Positions 50,401-60,068 of a stretch of 64,000 bases of DNA are shown in pieces. Positions within the stretch are counted from its first letter, which is position 1. Each line of letters opens with the position of its first letter. This DNA is from Nyssa sinensis (taxonomy: Eukaryota; Streptophyta; Magnoliopsida; Cornales; Nyssaceae): positions 8,820,506-8,884,505 of the forward strand of contig CM018052.1 of NCBI GenBank assembly GCA_008638375.1. Reading direction: 5' to 3'. The notes below the pieces were generated by a model. The model was given only the letters and a program-made list of their open reading frames with translations. It searched no databases and was not told the DNA's origin. A program made the position numbers and the translations under genes.

Positions 50401-53400
50401 TCCTTTGGTTTCCTGCTGTCCAGTTCTAAAGAAAGAAATAGAAAATTGCACCTTTATTGCCAAACTCAAATTCTTGATTCGTTAGCTCCTGCTCCAGAAC
50501 CTGCTACTATTTCTTTATTTCTTGTGTCTATAAAAGCATGTGTAAGGACCATTTCTAATCTAGTTAGGGTCCTAGGGATACTAACAAATCAGAATCCAGA
50601 AGTTGAATGTTGGTTTTGAAAATCCTCAAATTAAGATAGAGGAGAATGTATGTTCTCTTGTTTTCACAAATTAGGAGGCTTAAGAAGTGAGGAAACATTC
50701 CATCTTTAAGGATTGTAGTCTCCCAAAAGAATAAAAAATAAAATAAAATAAAAATTCTGATATAATGACCAAAACTTTCTTGGGGTGGTTTAGAATGCAT
50801 TATTGTGATAAGATTTTGGATTTGATTTAGAATGGCTATAGTTTCTTAAACTCATGCTGGTCTCCAAGCAATTTGATGGTGATGGAGGACAATAGTAGGA
50901 CTGTGTTAAGGATGATGGAATGATGTAAAACAAGTGGTGGATCCTTGATGGCCCGATGCGACCCGAAAAATAGGCAATGTGTAGGTTTTGACCTAATTTT
51001 TGACCCCCCTTTTTGGGGTATTTTGGTTTCCTAATTTTATTCAGATTAACATTAGTAGTTTCTTAATCGGATTAGTAGAAGGAAGTGGTAGTTTCTTATT
51101 CGGATTAGTAGTATTTTAGCTCTATAAATATAGTGTAATTGGTCTTTAATATTCAATTTTTCAATAACATATACAGTTTCAAATTTAGAGTGTTTTCTCT
51201 TGTTGGGTGAGCAATACCTGTGTTACTTGGTTTTCTAGAAATTCAACGTGTTTGACTCCTTTCACATTTTGGTGCTGCGTCATGGGAATAAAAAGCATTT
51301 TGGGCTGTGAACAGTAAGCTTGAGTATTATTTGGTGATTTAGAATAAAACTACAAACAAAAGATAAATAGAAGAAGAAGAAGAGGTAAAAGGATAGAAGC
51401 CTAGGCATCACACCTAGAGCCTCTTTAGCATCATGCCAAAGAAATAGGTTGCATCACACAAATCTTGAGAGCTTGAAAGCTGAGAAGAGAAGAGAATACA
51501 GAAAGAGAATAGTGGAAAAGGTTTAGGGTGTGAGATTAATTTCTACAACCCTTACACCAAGTAAATAGAAGAAAAAGAAGAGGTAAAAGGATAGAAGCCC
51601 AGGCGTCACACCTATAGCCTCTTTAGCATCATGCCAAAGAAATAGGTTGCATCACACAAATCTTGAGAGCTTGAAAGCTGAGAAGAGAAGAGAATACATA
51701 AAGAGAATAGTGGAAAAGGTTTAGGGTGTTAGATTAGTTTCTACAACCCTTACACCAAGTAAATAGAAGAAAAAGAAGAGGTAAGAGGATAGAAGCCTAG
51801 GCGTCACACCTATAGCCTCTTTAGCATCACGCCAAAGAAATAGGTTGCATCACACAAACCTTGAGAGCTTGAAAGCTGAGAAGAGAAGAGAGTATAGAAA
51901 GAGAATAGTGGAAAAGGTTTAGGGTGTGAGATTAATTTCTACAACCCTTAACACCAAGTATATTTATATTAACAAGAGAGAAAAATATACTAATACACTT
52001 AGAAAGAAAATAAAATAAAATAAATACTATTCTACCACTCCCCCGTCAAGCTGGAGCTCAAAAGATCAAACACGCCCAACTTGGAAGATAAATGATGAAA
52101 AGAAAACCAAGATAATGGCTTTGTAAGAATATCACCCAGTTGAACATCAGAGCGAATGGGAGCAGCAACAATCTGTCTTTGCACAAGCAAATCTCGAATA
52201 AAGTGACAATCAACCTCTATAGTGGAAAACATGATTATTAACAATCAAGATTTTGAAAAAGAGACCGAAGCCACAACATCTGTGAAGTAGTATAAGCCAT
52301 AGCTCGATATTTTGCTTTAGCACTAGAGTGGGCAACAACATTTTACCTTTTACTATGCCATGTAACCGAATTCCTGCCAACAACGTACCATTACCAGAAG
52401 TAGACCCCCTATTGGAATGACATCTAGCCTAATTAGTATCACTAAACCCATTCACGAAAAGAGAAACAGAAGGCTTGTATAGAAGTCCTCGACCAGGAGC
52501 ACTTTTCAAATAACACAAAATGTGACTCAACATCAAAATGAGGTTGGCGAGGAGCATGCATGTATTGACTAACCACCTCGACAACATAAGTAATGTCTGG
52601 TTGAGTAAGAGTGAGATAAATCAGTTTGCCAACTTGCCTGCAATAACGACTTACATTAGCAAGCAATTCTCTTTGCTCACAAAATCCATAGGAGTGTCCA
52701 ATGGCCAAGAAACTAAGAGACTAGTCCCAAAAAAAAAGATTAAGCACATATTACAAGTAACAACATGGCCCGAAGGCTGAGCCATGTAAACCTCCCATGA
52801 AGATCATCATTGAGGAAAACATTCTTGATATCAAGCTGAAATAAGAGCCAAGAACGACTAACAACAATAGAAAGCAAAGTTTGTACAAAATTCACATGAG
52901 CAACAAGAGAAAAGGTCTTAAAATAATCAACACCATATGTCTGTTTGTACCCTTTAGCAATGAGACGTGCCTTAAGTCGTTCAACAAAGCCTTGACAGAA
53001 TAAACCCAAAGATAACCTAGTATTTGTTTCCCAGGAGGTAAAATTGTAAGTTCCTAGGTTCAATTCTTATGGAGAGCACTCATTTCCTCACTCATAGCAT
53101 GTTTTCTGCCAGAACAAGAGAAAGCTTGCTTATAAGAGGTAGTAATAGAAATAGAAGACAAGGCACAAACAAAGGACTAAAAACAAGATGAAGTATGATT
53201 ACAGGACACAAAATTAGCAAGAGGATGCTTGGTTCAAGTCCATTTACCTATCTGTAGTGCAATTGGTAAATCATTCAAAGCAGGAATAGAGGTTGGAGGA
53301 GCAAGATCCTCAGATGGTGAAGATGTGGAATTTAGGATATAAGAGACAACACGCCTATCACGGGATTGCTGATAAAACAACCATTCACAAAGTAATTAAA

Positions 53401-56400
53401 TTCATTCAAATTAAAAGAACGGGAAGATCCCATTATATGTGTATGAAGTATGAACTACATCAAAAGACTCAGATTGGTGACCATGACTCCTACCTGGAAA
53501 AGAACTACGGTGATGCTTGCCCAACTCACTTTCTAAGCTAGAAACATAACTTAAATCAGGAATAGCTAACTTGAGCTTGTCCAAAGATGGATGACCCAAA
53601 CAATAGTGCCACTGAAGAGGTGAAACCGGTGCACTCAAAACATAGGAGAGAAAGTAGGGATCACCAAAATCTAGGTAATATAAGCCATCTTTCTCATGCC
53701 CCGAACAAATCATCTTCTTCGTTGTGAGGTCATGAAAAACACAAAAAGTGGGAGAGAAGGTTACAAAACAGTGTAATAGTTTAGTCAATTGACTAACAGA
53801 AAGTAAATTAAAGGAAAATTAGGAACATAATGACTGGACGGTAAAGATAAAGGAATGAGTAGGGTGAAGAACACCTTTCCCATTAGTTAAAACAATATGA
53901 TGCTTAATATGATTTGAATTAGGAAAGAGAGATGGTATACCAGACATATGTGAGCTCGGTCAATGACCTAGGATGAAGACAAATGGGCGACACAAGCAAC
54001 ATATTCTTTGTTGTGAGGTCCTAAAAAACACAAAAAGTGGGACAAAAAAAGGAAAAATCAGAAACATAAAGCTTGGATGGTAAAGATAAAGGAACCAGTA
54101 GGATGGAGAATACCTTTCCCATGAGCTAAAACAATATGATGCTTAATAGGATTTGAATAAAAAAAGAGTGATGGTATACCAAATATGTGTGAGCTAGCTA
54201 CAGAGTTAATGACCTAGGATGAAGATGAATGGGCAACACAAGAAACATTACCTGAATCAGTTAAAGTAGCAGTAAAGTAGGGAGAAAGAAGAGCAATATG
54301 CAGTGTCTGAATTAGCTCGCCAAGCTGAGTTGTGATTGTTTAATTAGAACTGCAACGGGAAACTACATATCCAGATGAAACAACAGAGGTAGGCAGTGAC
54401 TGTGTAGTACCATCAATGAGTTGATATGCATAATCAAGCTTACCATACTTCACCCAATAATAAGGTTTCATATGGTTAGTTTCACCACAATAATACACTT
54501 CCTATCACCACAACCACGTCCTTTAGAACCACCACTAAAACCACAACCTCCACGGAAGGCACACCTCTAGAACCAAATTCACAACCACAACTGCTTGAGA
54601 ATAAAGCAGAAGACTCTGATGCAGACGAAGTAGAGCCTGTGACGACAAAACCTTGTCCTAGAGATGAACGCAAGAGTCGAGAATATGCATTAGTAGAGTA
54701 GGAAAAGTTTCACTAGCAAGAATATGATATTTAAAGCCACAAAGACCAGAATCTAGACCAGGTAAGAAAGAAACAATCATAAAGTCTTTCCAATGACATT
54801 TTTTGTTATTCCAATTCAGTCGTGAAGGGACCATACTGCAACAATTGTTTCCATAAATTCTTAAGAATACTGTAATACTCAGACAATGGTTTCCAAGACT
54901 TTTTTGCGGGCAAAATCTACTCATGTAACTCATACATCCAAGAAACATTACTCTATTGTAAGAATGATTATGCGGCAGAGTCCCAAATTTTCTTTGAGAA
55001 GTCACAAAACTCAAAGGTGGTAGCAACTTAGGGTTCCTTACTATGCCAAAGCCACCCCATGACCACTGAATCTTCACACTTCTAATCTTCTTACTTTGCA
55101 TTAGTTGTAGCAGGTGGATTATCAGTCAAATATTCCAGTTTACGTTTCTCACGCAAAAATACTTCACATCATGCTCCCAAGCAAGATGATTTAGACCATC
55201 CAATTTTTCAATGTAATAGACTTGGGAATGTCACCAGCCCATATCAATGAGGGTTTTTCTTCAGCCATAATTCAAAAAAAAAAAAAAAAAAAAAACTAAG
55301 TCCCAAGCTATACAAAAGATCAACAGACCACAAAAGCAAATATTTGATACATCAAGAGCATCAATTAGAGCATATAAGCAAAAACCCAAGAGGAGAACAC
55401 CTCAACGAAGCAACTTGTATGCACACAAATGATGGCCGAATGACTTTGATGCTTCAAAAACACCAAAAACCAAATAAATCCTAATGGATCCTGCCAAAAT
55501 AAGAACCATAAGACCAAAACGCATTCTTCAGAAGTGAATCAAACCAACAAAGTTGCAAAAAAGTCCTCCAAAATTCAGATTTAAAAAATAGGTCATTTAT
55601 TCCAAAAATTATTTGAAACTAGTCAAATGACCTCAAAATATTTGGCACAAATTACCAGGAGTATCAACACACAGATATGAGTCCAACCATATGATTCTGG
55701 TCACCGGAAGTTTATGATGTCAACAAGATTTTTCTACTCTCTTCGGTCTGCTTGTTTCACAACTATTTTTTTGAAGAAGTTCTTTGCCTAGAACCTCTCT
55801 CTGATACCAAGTCGAAGTTTATTATATGAGATTTAGGGTTAACGGTGAAGATGAAGAAAAGAGAAGAGAAGACAGAGAGAGATTAGTGGAAGTGGTTTAG
55901 GGCGTGAGGTTAATTTCTACAATCCTTACACCTAGTATATTTATATTAATAAGAGAGAAAATCACAATAATACCCTTAGAAAGAAAATAAAATAAATACT
56001 CTTCTAACAATATCATTTTCATTTCTTCATCTAAGTTCATATTTTAAAAGCCCATCATGTCTTGTCTCGCTAGCTCAGCTTGGGTAAAACTTCAACTGAA
56101 CTCCGATTGCACCTTGTGTATAGTCATTGGCTTTTAATAAACTATACGTACTCAAAAGGAAATTAATTTCTAGAAAAGCTCACAACCATTGGGTCTTCTT
56201 GTTTTCTGATTAACCATTCAATTATTTTACTATTCCTGTAAAAAGGCCTTCTCATTCTAATTTAAAGTTCTTTAATGCATTTAATTTTCCTTTAGTCCGG
56301 AATGTCTTGAGTTCTAAAAGCTTAAACAACTTCTGTGAAATATTAATCATATTCCTTCAAGGCAATGCTTTGAAGCAAAAGGTGACTATCATGAAGGCAT

Positions 56401-57991
56401 TTTGAACTCAAAGTTGAGTTGCAGTATAATCCCTATGAAATTTGCAGTTAGTGGTTTTCTCCCATCCATTATTTGTCATGTAAAATAATTGTGTTATACA
56501 TCTTTGAATCTATTATTCTTTTACTTGTTTTCATGAATATAATTTTTCAACTTACTATTTTGGATAGAATGTAGAATTTTCAAGAATATAGTTCATTATA
56601 ATGAAATTATGACATTTGTGCTGCTCCATAGTGAGGCAACAAAGCCACACAATTTATTGTTTGTGAGATGATGAATGAAAAAAGAACTTAGAGGAAGATG
56701 CATGCATGCACAGATGCTGTGTGGGAGGGTTATTGAGAAGAGCTTGAACTTTAGTTTATGCCACTTGACAAGTGGGAAAAATTCTCTGTAAGTTCAAAAC
56801 CATGGTTTCACATGCTGCACAAATGCTATGGTATAAGTGGATTTCTGAATGGAAGTATACTCCGATCACATGATTTTGACCACACTGTTTATCTCATCTA
56901 CCTGGAAGAGTGTTAGTAGAATACATGATGTGACGGTTAGATCACTATGACATTTTGATTGAGTTGGTGCTACATTGAGAATGACACTTAATGATGCTAA
57001 TTCAATATAGTTCCTAGGCACTGCATATTAATTTGCTGCATAGGCCTTGAAGATAGATTTAGTTTTAGCATTTTTCTTGCCCTCACACACCTTAACTTTT
57101 TGTCTAGTTGTTCACGTAAATGAACTTCTTCTGGTTATTGTTTTTAGGAATTTACTCCAGATGCAGGACGGTATGATGTTATTTGGGTCCAATGGTGTAT
57201 TGGGCATCTTGCGGATGATGACTTCATGTCATTCTTTAAGAGAGCAAAGGTAAATTAAATCTTCCTACCAATTAGAACGTCAATTAAGTTTGTTTACTGT
57301 TAGATGAGTGTCAGTAGGAAAGTGAAAAATGAGCTGAACAATGTCTTAGAAAATTGACTAGAATACAGTTGAAGTGATCAACGCCTAATAACTTCTTCAG
57401 CCCTTCTTTTCCACATGATGATGCATTTGAACCTGTCTGAAGACATTTTTCTGCTGCTGCCATTTCTTTCACCTAATGCACAGACACACTAACGTTGGCT
57501 TTTGGAATTTTGAAGAGCTACGGCATGAGAAATCCTCATAAGTTGTACCACCTTTTGTTGGATCTCAGTTAAAATCAGACCTTCAATGGCTAAATATTTT
57601 AGGTTTTATTTTATTTTATTTTCAGGAGAAGCGCATTCATAGTAACCCTTGGTTCTTTATTGATATCCTGCGTTCGTAATGAAAACTTACTTTGTACCAT
57701 AAATGAGGATTCATTTCATTTACCTTTATTATCATCTTTAAAGCTGACACCAAAATCTTTGCCCATAATTACACTGCATTGCTAGTTTTTGGAGCTCAAT
57801 GGCTTGTACAAAACTCATATATCTTGGCAATAAAACCCTTTAACTATATGATGGTTTCATAATTTTCTTGTAGAATGATTTTAATTAACATATGTAAATG
57901 GTTAATTGTATTTGTACTAACTAAAATCACTTCTAGGGTGGCCTCAAACCGGGTGGATTTTTTGTTCTGAAGGAGAACATCGCAAGAAGTG
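25003..57991 (+). CDS. NTM1: Alpha-N-terminal protein methyltransferase (NTM1/METTL11 type), exons 1-6, 3' end outside window
   Basis: The enzyme uses S-adenosylmethionine to methylate the alpha-amino group of proteins exposing an Xaa-Pro-Lys N-terminus after Met removal. Six exons join in frame: 25003-25128, 25262-25406, 39057-39115, 49003-49122, 57148-57249, 57937-57991. All introns start GT and end AG. They encode about 202 residues. SAM motif I is DCGSGIGR (91-98), completed only by splicing exon 2 to exon 3. The acidic post-I motif is DLLEP (112-116). The substrate-side motif is [11 protein letters not shown] (161-171), with the family's Trp and His. Motif [10 protein letters not shown] (190-199) follows. 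The plant homologue (Arabidopsis At5g44450) has about 276 residues, so about 75 residues lie past 64,000. No frameshift or stop is seen. Three introns exceed 8 kb through transposon load. Function is inferred from family similarity. Confidence 0.95.
25262..25406 (+). CDS. NTM1: NTM1 exon 2 (residues 43-90 plus one base)
   Basis: Follows an acceptor GAAAAG. Contains [12 protein letters not shown] and ends NLVAL plus G (phase 1). The donor GTACCA is weak. Confidence 0.93.
25407..25863 (+). other. Intron 2, first part, no feature
   Basis: AT-rich intron sequence between exon 2 and the first LINE. Nothing recognisable. Confidence 0.4.
25864..28140 (-). mobile_element. L1-type LINE fragment (RT to 3' end), decayed
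   Basis: The minus strand carries LINE reverse transcriptase pieces: an early RT part near 27760-28110, and the segment with [13 protein letters not shown] and YFGLPL at about 27290-27510. The zf-RVT tail follows at 26157-26342 ([12 protein letters not shown]). It ends in a T run on the plus strand at 25864-25873, which is the element's poly(A) tail. Many stops and shifts. It lies in intron 2, antisense to NTM1. Confidence 0.8.
28141..28480. other. Unassigned insert with TTTC microsatellite
   Basis: Sequence between LINE fragments, with (TTTC)n near 28386-28410. No family recognised. Confidence 0.4.
28481..29235 (-). mobile_element. LINE fragment (RT C-terminus and zf-RVT start)
   Basis: The minus strand gives the late RT region ([12 protein letters not shown] near 29080-29130), the [13 protein letters not shown] phrase near 28903-28940, and the zf-RVT onset [15 protein letters not shown] ending at 28685. 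The order shows it is a separate copy from the LINE at 25864-28140. Confidence 0.75.
29236..31090 (-). mobile_element. LINE with ORF1 joined to zf-RVT (internal deletion)
   Basis: The poly(A) tail is the T run at 29236-29242. Reading the minus strand, zf-RVT with [14 protein letters not shown] lies at 29330-29870. Directly upstream, at about 29880-30150, is a DUF4283-like ORF1 segment (GLPFHLW-type phrase near 29970). The endonuclease and RT that should lie between are absent. The part 30150-31090 is probably more ORF1 but I cannot confirm it. Antisense to NTM1. Confidence 0.6.
31385..31690. repeat. MITE-like repeat rich in GAGCC/GAGCT motifs
   Basis: Contains repeated ACGAGCT, CTAACCGAGCCG and AACCGAGCCGATC motifs, bounded by GGGCTA-like ends in inverted orientation. 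Similar motifs occur at about 39700-39860. No clear target duplication, so boundaries are tentative. Confidence 0.4.
31691..33029. other. Intron 2 sequence, unassigned
   Basis: Short open frames on both strands but no recognisable domain. Nothing supported. Confidence 0.3.
33030..33400. repeat. Interspersed repeat copy 1 (empty site for a MITE)
   Basis: Clearly related to the sequence around 37640-38640: shared phrases are TCAATAAAGC, CTACCAAAGTCCTCTA, TCCAAATCCAA, GACCCTATCTTAT and TTGTCGGT. It has GTCAATAA once, where the second copy has a 601-bp MITE between two copies of that octamer. Possibly LTR-derived; family not recognised. Confidence 0.75.
33401..34176. other. Intron 2 sequence, unassigned
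   Basis: No recognisable element or gene. Confidence 0.3.
34185..34954. mobile_element. hAT-like MITE, family 1, copy 1
   Basis: 770 bp. Inverted ends CATGGTTTCAAATAACG and (reverse complement of the right end) CATGGATTTAAATCGCG. Flanked by a perfect 8-bp duplication CACAGGAG (34177-34184 and 34955-34962). An 8-bp target site and C-A-n-G-G ends point to the hAT superfamily. No transposase. The interior is AT-rich. Confidence 0.88.
34963..36286. other. Intron 2 sequence, unassigned
   Basis: AT-rich, no recognisable element. Confidence 0.3.
36295..36800. mobile_element. hAT-like MITE, family 2, copy 1
   Basis: 506 bp. Ends CTAAGAAGCACGGATACGG and (reverse complement) CTATTAAGCACAGACACTC. Perfect 8-bp duplication CTTTAGAA at 36287-36294 and 36801-36808. 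No coding capacity. Confidence 0.88.
36809..37639. other. Intron 2 sequence, unassigned
   Basis: No recognisable element. Confidence 0.3.
37640..38640. repeat. Interspersed repeat copy 2, split by a MITE
   Basis: Second copy of the repeat at 33030-33400, interrupted at GTCAATAA by the family 2 MITE (37706-38306). It also has a short (ACCAAC)n tract near 38463-38486. Confidence 0.75.
37706..38306. mobile_element. hAT-like MITE, family 2, copy 2
   Basis: 601 bp. Ends CTAAGAAGCACAGATACGG and (reverse complement) CTATGAAGCATGGACACTC. Perfect 8-bp duplication GTCAATAA at 37698-37705 and 38307-38314. The related repeat near 33080 shows the same site unoccupied. Confidence 0.92.
38641..39056 (+). 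other. End of intron 2
   Basis: A poly(T) run near 38668-38687, then ordinary intron sequence up to the acceptor at 39055-39056. A T-rich tract precedes the acceptor. Confidence 0.5.
39057..39115 (+). CDS. NTM1: NTM1 exon 3 (SAM motif I)
   Basis: A 59-bp micro-exon after acceptor CTGCTGTAG. Its first two bases complete the Asp codon begun in exon 2. Encodes [13 protein letters not shown] and ends RYFNE (phase 0), donor GTAATA. It is isolated between introns of 13.65 and 9.89 kb. Confidence 0.95.
39116..40229 (+). other. Start of intron 3, mostly unassigned
   Basis: Contains a possible MITE remnant around 39700-39860 (GCTGTTCATGAACCG and an inverted CATGAATGC). The rest is unassigned. Confidence 0.35.
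40289..40358. repeat. (TA)n and (GA)n microsatellite
   Basis: About 20 bp TA and 40 bp AG repeats, at the point where the LINE coding sequence stops. Confidence 0.9.
40570..41320. mobile_element. hAT-like MITE, family 1, copy 2
   Basis: 751 bp. Left end CTTAGTTTTAAATATCG; right end (reverse complement) CATGGTTTTAAATCGCG. Perfect 8-bp duplication GTTTCGCC at 40562-40569 and 41321-41328. Inserted in a LINE. Confidence 0.9.
41939..42295 (-). mobile_element. LINE 3' fragment
   Basis: The minus strand carries the LINE C-terminal phrase [20 protein letters not shown] (near 42150-42210) and a 3' untranslated end near 41945-42010. It is a separate copy from the LINE just to the left. Confidence 0.75.
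42296..43797. other. Intron 3 sequence, unassigned
   Basis: No recognisable element in about 1.5 kb. Confidence 0.3.
43798..45990 (-). repeat. Possible relic of giant-LTR type, split by a copia element
   Basis: TGTCACATCC at 43798 is the exact reverse complement of the end of giant LTR D (GGATGTGACA). Flanks on both sides of the copia insertion have repeated self-complementary CCGG/GGTC motifs (GACCGGATGGTCGGTCC; CCGGCTGGCCGG), like those near 13020-13070 in LTR C. The right end is unclear. Confidence 0.35.
44172..45658 (-). mobile_element. Internally deleted copia retrotransposon
   Basis: Two LTRs of about 170 bp (44172-44344 and 45487-45658, roughly 83% alike by eye) flank about 1.1 kb. 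AGGCA is duplicated at 44167-44171 and 45659-45663. Next to the left LTR is a polypurine tract (TTGAGGGGGAG on the minus strand, 44345-44357). Then comes the end of RNase H ([11 protein letters not shown]...CKLG, near 44376-44430). Beside the right LTR is a degraded PBS (TGGTATCAAAA). Gag, integrase and RT are gone. Confidence 0.8.
46000..46751. mobile_element. hAT-like MITE, family 1, copy 3
   Basis: 752 bp. Left end CTTTGTTTTAAATAACG; right end (reverse complement) CATGAATTTAAATCGCG. Flanks CATATGTG (45992-45999) and CATATGCG (46752-46759) match 7 of 8. Confidence 0.87.
46760..49002 (+). other. End of intron 3, repeats but no gene
   Basis: Contains a CT/CA tract near 47371-47405, a 76-bp tandem duplication (47449-47600), and an AAGGC-rich MITE-like patch near 48175-48260. 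Open frames here have no recognisable domain. The acceptor TTCCAG precedes exon 4. Confidence 0.4.
47449..47600. repeat. 76-bp tandem duplication
   Basis: GCTTCACGATTCAAATTTCC at 47449 recurs at 47525 with one change, and the following sequence also matches (CACATTGTGTAACCCAATTC). A second short duplication follows at about 47595-47660. Confidence 0.85.
49003..49122 (+). CDS. NTM1: NTM1 exon 4 (residues 111-150)
   Basis: Acceptor GGTTCCAG, then [18 protein letters not shown]; ends YCVPLQ before the donor GTGACA. Phase 0 at both ends. Confidence 0.95.
49123..50945 (+). other. Start of intron 4, with tRNA-like fragments
   Basis: Mostly unassigned. Two tRNA-like patches: plus strand 49375-49430 (CACAGTGGTAAAACTG then GGGTTTGAATATT) and minus strand 50310-50380 (listed separately). 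A homopolymer-rich patch lies near 49750-49790. Confidence 0.4.
50310..50380 (-). other. tRNA-derived SINE-like head
   Basis: The minus strand has TAGCTTGGTTGG (50364-50375, A-box-like) and GGTTGAAGTCC (50318-50328, B-box-like) 35 bases apart. No poly(A) tail identified, so it may be only a fragment. Confidence 0.45.
50946..51266 (+). repeat. Possible small solo LTR (gypsy-like)
   Basis: Begins TGATGGCCCGATGCGACCC, has a TATA box CTATAAATA at 51122-51130, and ends near CCTTTCACA, followed by TTTTGGTGCTGCGTC, which resembles a primer-binding context. No partner LTR is seen. Confidence 0.4.
51340..56009 (-). mobile_element. Near full-length decayed copia retrotransposon
   Basis: On the minus strand, in order: 5' LTR 55812-56009; PBS TGGTATCAGAGAG (55797-55809); gag from ATG at 55268 ([15 protein letters not shown]), with [16 protein letters not shown] near 54740-54790; GAG-pre-integrase ([15 protein letters not shown], near 53570-53615); RT ([16 protein letters not shown] near 52920-52970, then [11 protein letters not shown]); a late RT block ([17 protein letters not shown], near 52580-52630); RNase H end ([20 protein letters not shown], near 52065-52125); polypurine tract; and the 3' LTR ending at 52037. 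Frameshifts and stops throughout. It lies in intron 4, antisense to NTM1. Confidence 0.9.
51360..51960. repeat. 198-bp tandem triplication in the copia 3' LTR
   Basis: GGATAGAAGCC occurs at 51391, 51589 and 51787, exactly 198 bp apart, within near-identical units. The 5' LTR at 55812-56009 has only part of this unit once. Confidence 0.9.
56010..57147 (+). other. End of intron 4
   Basis: No element recognised. Ends with the T-rich acceptor before exon 5. Confidence 0.4.
57148..57249 (+). CDS. NTM1: NTM1 exon 5 (residues 151-184)
   Basis: Acceptor TGTTTTTAG, then [19 protein letters not shown]; ends FFKRAK before donor GTAAAT. Contains the conserved W-x-Q-W-x-I-G-H-L motif near the substrate pocket. 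Confidence 0.95.
57250..57936 (+). other. Intron 5 (687 bp)
   Basis: GT...AG intron of ordinary AT-rich sequence with a short TTTTA repeat near 57603-57625. No element seen. Confidence 0.6.
57937..57991 (+). CDS. NTM1: NTM1 exon 6 (residues 185-202 plus one base)
   Basis: Acceptor CACTTCTAG, then [18 protein letters not shown] plus one G (phase 1). Donor GTACCA, the same weak form as exon 2. The next exon should begin by completing a Gly codon; none was found before 64,000. Confidence 0.92.
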
Positions 57992-59529
57992 GTACCATTC
58001 TTTATATCTCCACTTCCAACCTCTGCACTTATGATAAGTTGTTATTTCATGCATTTTCACAATTTCTTCTTTCCCAATGTGGTACTTTTCTTTGACCCAT
58101 TCAAATGCATGGCTTCAAGGGTTGGCACATGTTATTCTCCTGAGTTGCTTGTCCCAACCAGTCAGCTTGAATATGAAGGCAAGGAAACTGATGTGGTGCT
58201 AGCTGTGAAATTTGAAATCTTGAAAATAATGAGAGCAGTAGAGGTTCAGTAGATGTAGGTTGCTTTTTAAAAAACTTATAGCAAGCATGCTTATAAGGAC
58301 AGCATCAAAATTTGGATAAGTTATTGATGCCCGATATGAAAATAAATGGGGTTGTAGCATGAGACAAGAGAACCAAATGAAAGAAGAATCTTATAATGAA
58401 AGGAGAGGTTCTAATGCCAAAATTTAATAAGGTGAAAGGGAGAAGCAAAAGTGACCCATGACAATGATTCCAAGACCTTAAAAAGTAATCTACTCGGGAA
58501 AATGCTATCAGAAGCTAAAAATTGCTGCATCTCTGAAATTGTGACGCTTGAGTCGAAATTAACAGATAAAAAGGTGAAGTACAAATAAACCAAAATGGCA
58601 ATTGTAAAGATGGCACATCAGAAAAGAACAAATAAGATAAGAAAAAGGTAAGGAGGAACAAGTAAAATTTTTGAATGGAGAGATAGCTCTGTGTGTGTGT
58701 GTGAACACCAAATTGTGTAGACAAATTAGGGAGAATGGAGTTAAAACCAGGATGACCTTGATTATCTAGTTTAATGGCCGAGGACAGTCAGACTAGGGTG
58801 ATATCAGAAAAACATGCATCTCAACGCTATTCATCAATTCCAGTAATTTCAGCAATGACTAAGAACAGATGATATTACTCTAAAATGTTTGTGAATAAAT
58901 CTAGAGCTAAGAATGTTGACCTGGTTTTGTGAATTTGCCTAATCAGGTCTCTGTTGTGTCAGACTGGAACCAATTTAACTTTGAGCTGTACTTGGAACAG
59001 CCCAGCATTACCTAGAACACAAAGTGTTTCTGTCTGTGGAAAGAGAATGGGAACATGGTATGCCGCAAGCTCTAAAACACAGTATAGGATTCTATAGATT
59101 ACCTAGTTGGAAATGCATTAAGGTTTTCTAAAAGCAATTGATGAAGGGTCATAATAACATCATTGAAACTCACAAATTGTAAATATTACTCTTGGAAAAT
59201 TTTCTATTAGAATGAAAAAGAAAAAGGAGAAACATAGGACAATATAATCTACATAAATTGAATTATCATGTATTATGGCCCTTTCCTTGAATCTTTTCCT
59301 AAACAATCTGTCTAATTATGTTTTAGTTATTTATTTTCACGTTCTCTTCATATTTAAGGAAAAATCAACAAGGAAAAGGGAAAAAAATGGATAGCTAAGG
59401 CTTTAGTGCTTTGTAAAGAAGGTGAACCATTTTTTGTGCATTCTGAAAATTACTAAGGAACTACTCTACCATCAATTAAATTGTATGGAGTTCAGTACTG
59501 GCAGTGAGGATAAAATAGGGTTGGAGCAT
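57992..59529 (+). other. Start of intron 6, unassigned
   Basis: No exon and no recognisable element in this stretch. Confidence 0.4.
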
Positions 59530-60068
59530 CTATTTACAAAAGCGGGAGTCAGAAGAGTTGGTAGAAGCTCTTCATCCGTTTAGTGTGGATAAAGCACTAG
59601 GCTTAGATGGTATAAATATGTTCTCCCTGAGGATTAGAGAAGATGTTATAATACTGATGATCTCACTTACCGATAAAAAGGGACAAAGGGACTGGTGGTT
59701 TTCTTTTATGATCAAGGGAGTTTTGCTGGCTGTCATGAAATTAGGATGAAAAAAAGCACAATCTATGTCATCATATTCTTAAAATGCTTTTATAGGGGCG
59801 GGGGGGATTGATTTTAGATGCGGTTCCTGTTGCAAATGAGAGTTTGCAATGCAGGCAAAGAAGTGGAGAGTTGGGCTTATTTGTAAGTTGGATTTTCTAA
59901 AGGCTTACAGCCATGTTAGTAGGGATTTTCTTATTTACATCGTGGAGAGGATAAGGTTTCGGAGAGAAGTGAAGGAATTGGGTTAAATCCTGTATTTCAA
60001 TGGCCATGTTTCAATTACTGTTAATTGCTCTTTGGCTGGATTTTTTCCTTGGAAAACTGAGATAGGAG
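59530..60068 (+). mobile_element. LINE reverse transcriptase fragment, first part
   Basis: The plus strand encodes an early LINE RT: VDKALGLDGIN (near 59585), KLDFLKAYSHVSRDFL (near 59890-59940) and SLAGFFPW (near 60033). Coding stops at the solo LTR insertion at 60069 and resumes at 61266. The only sense-oriented LINE found in these introns. Confidence 0.75.
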
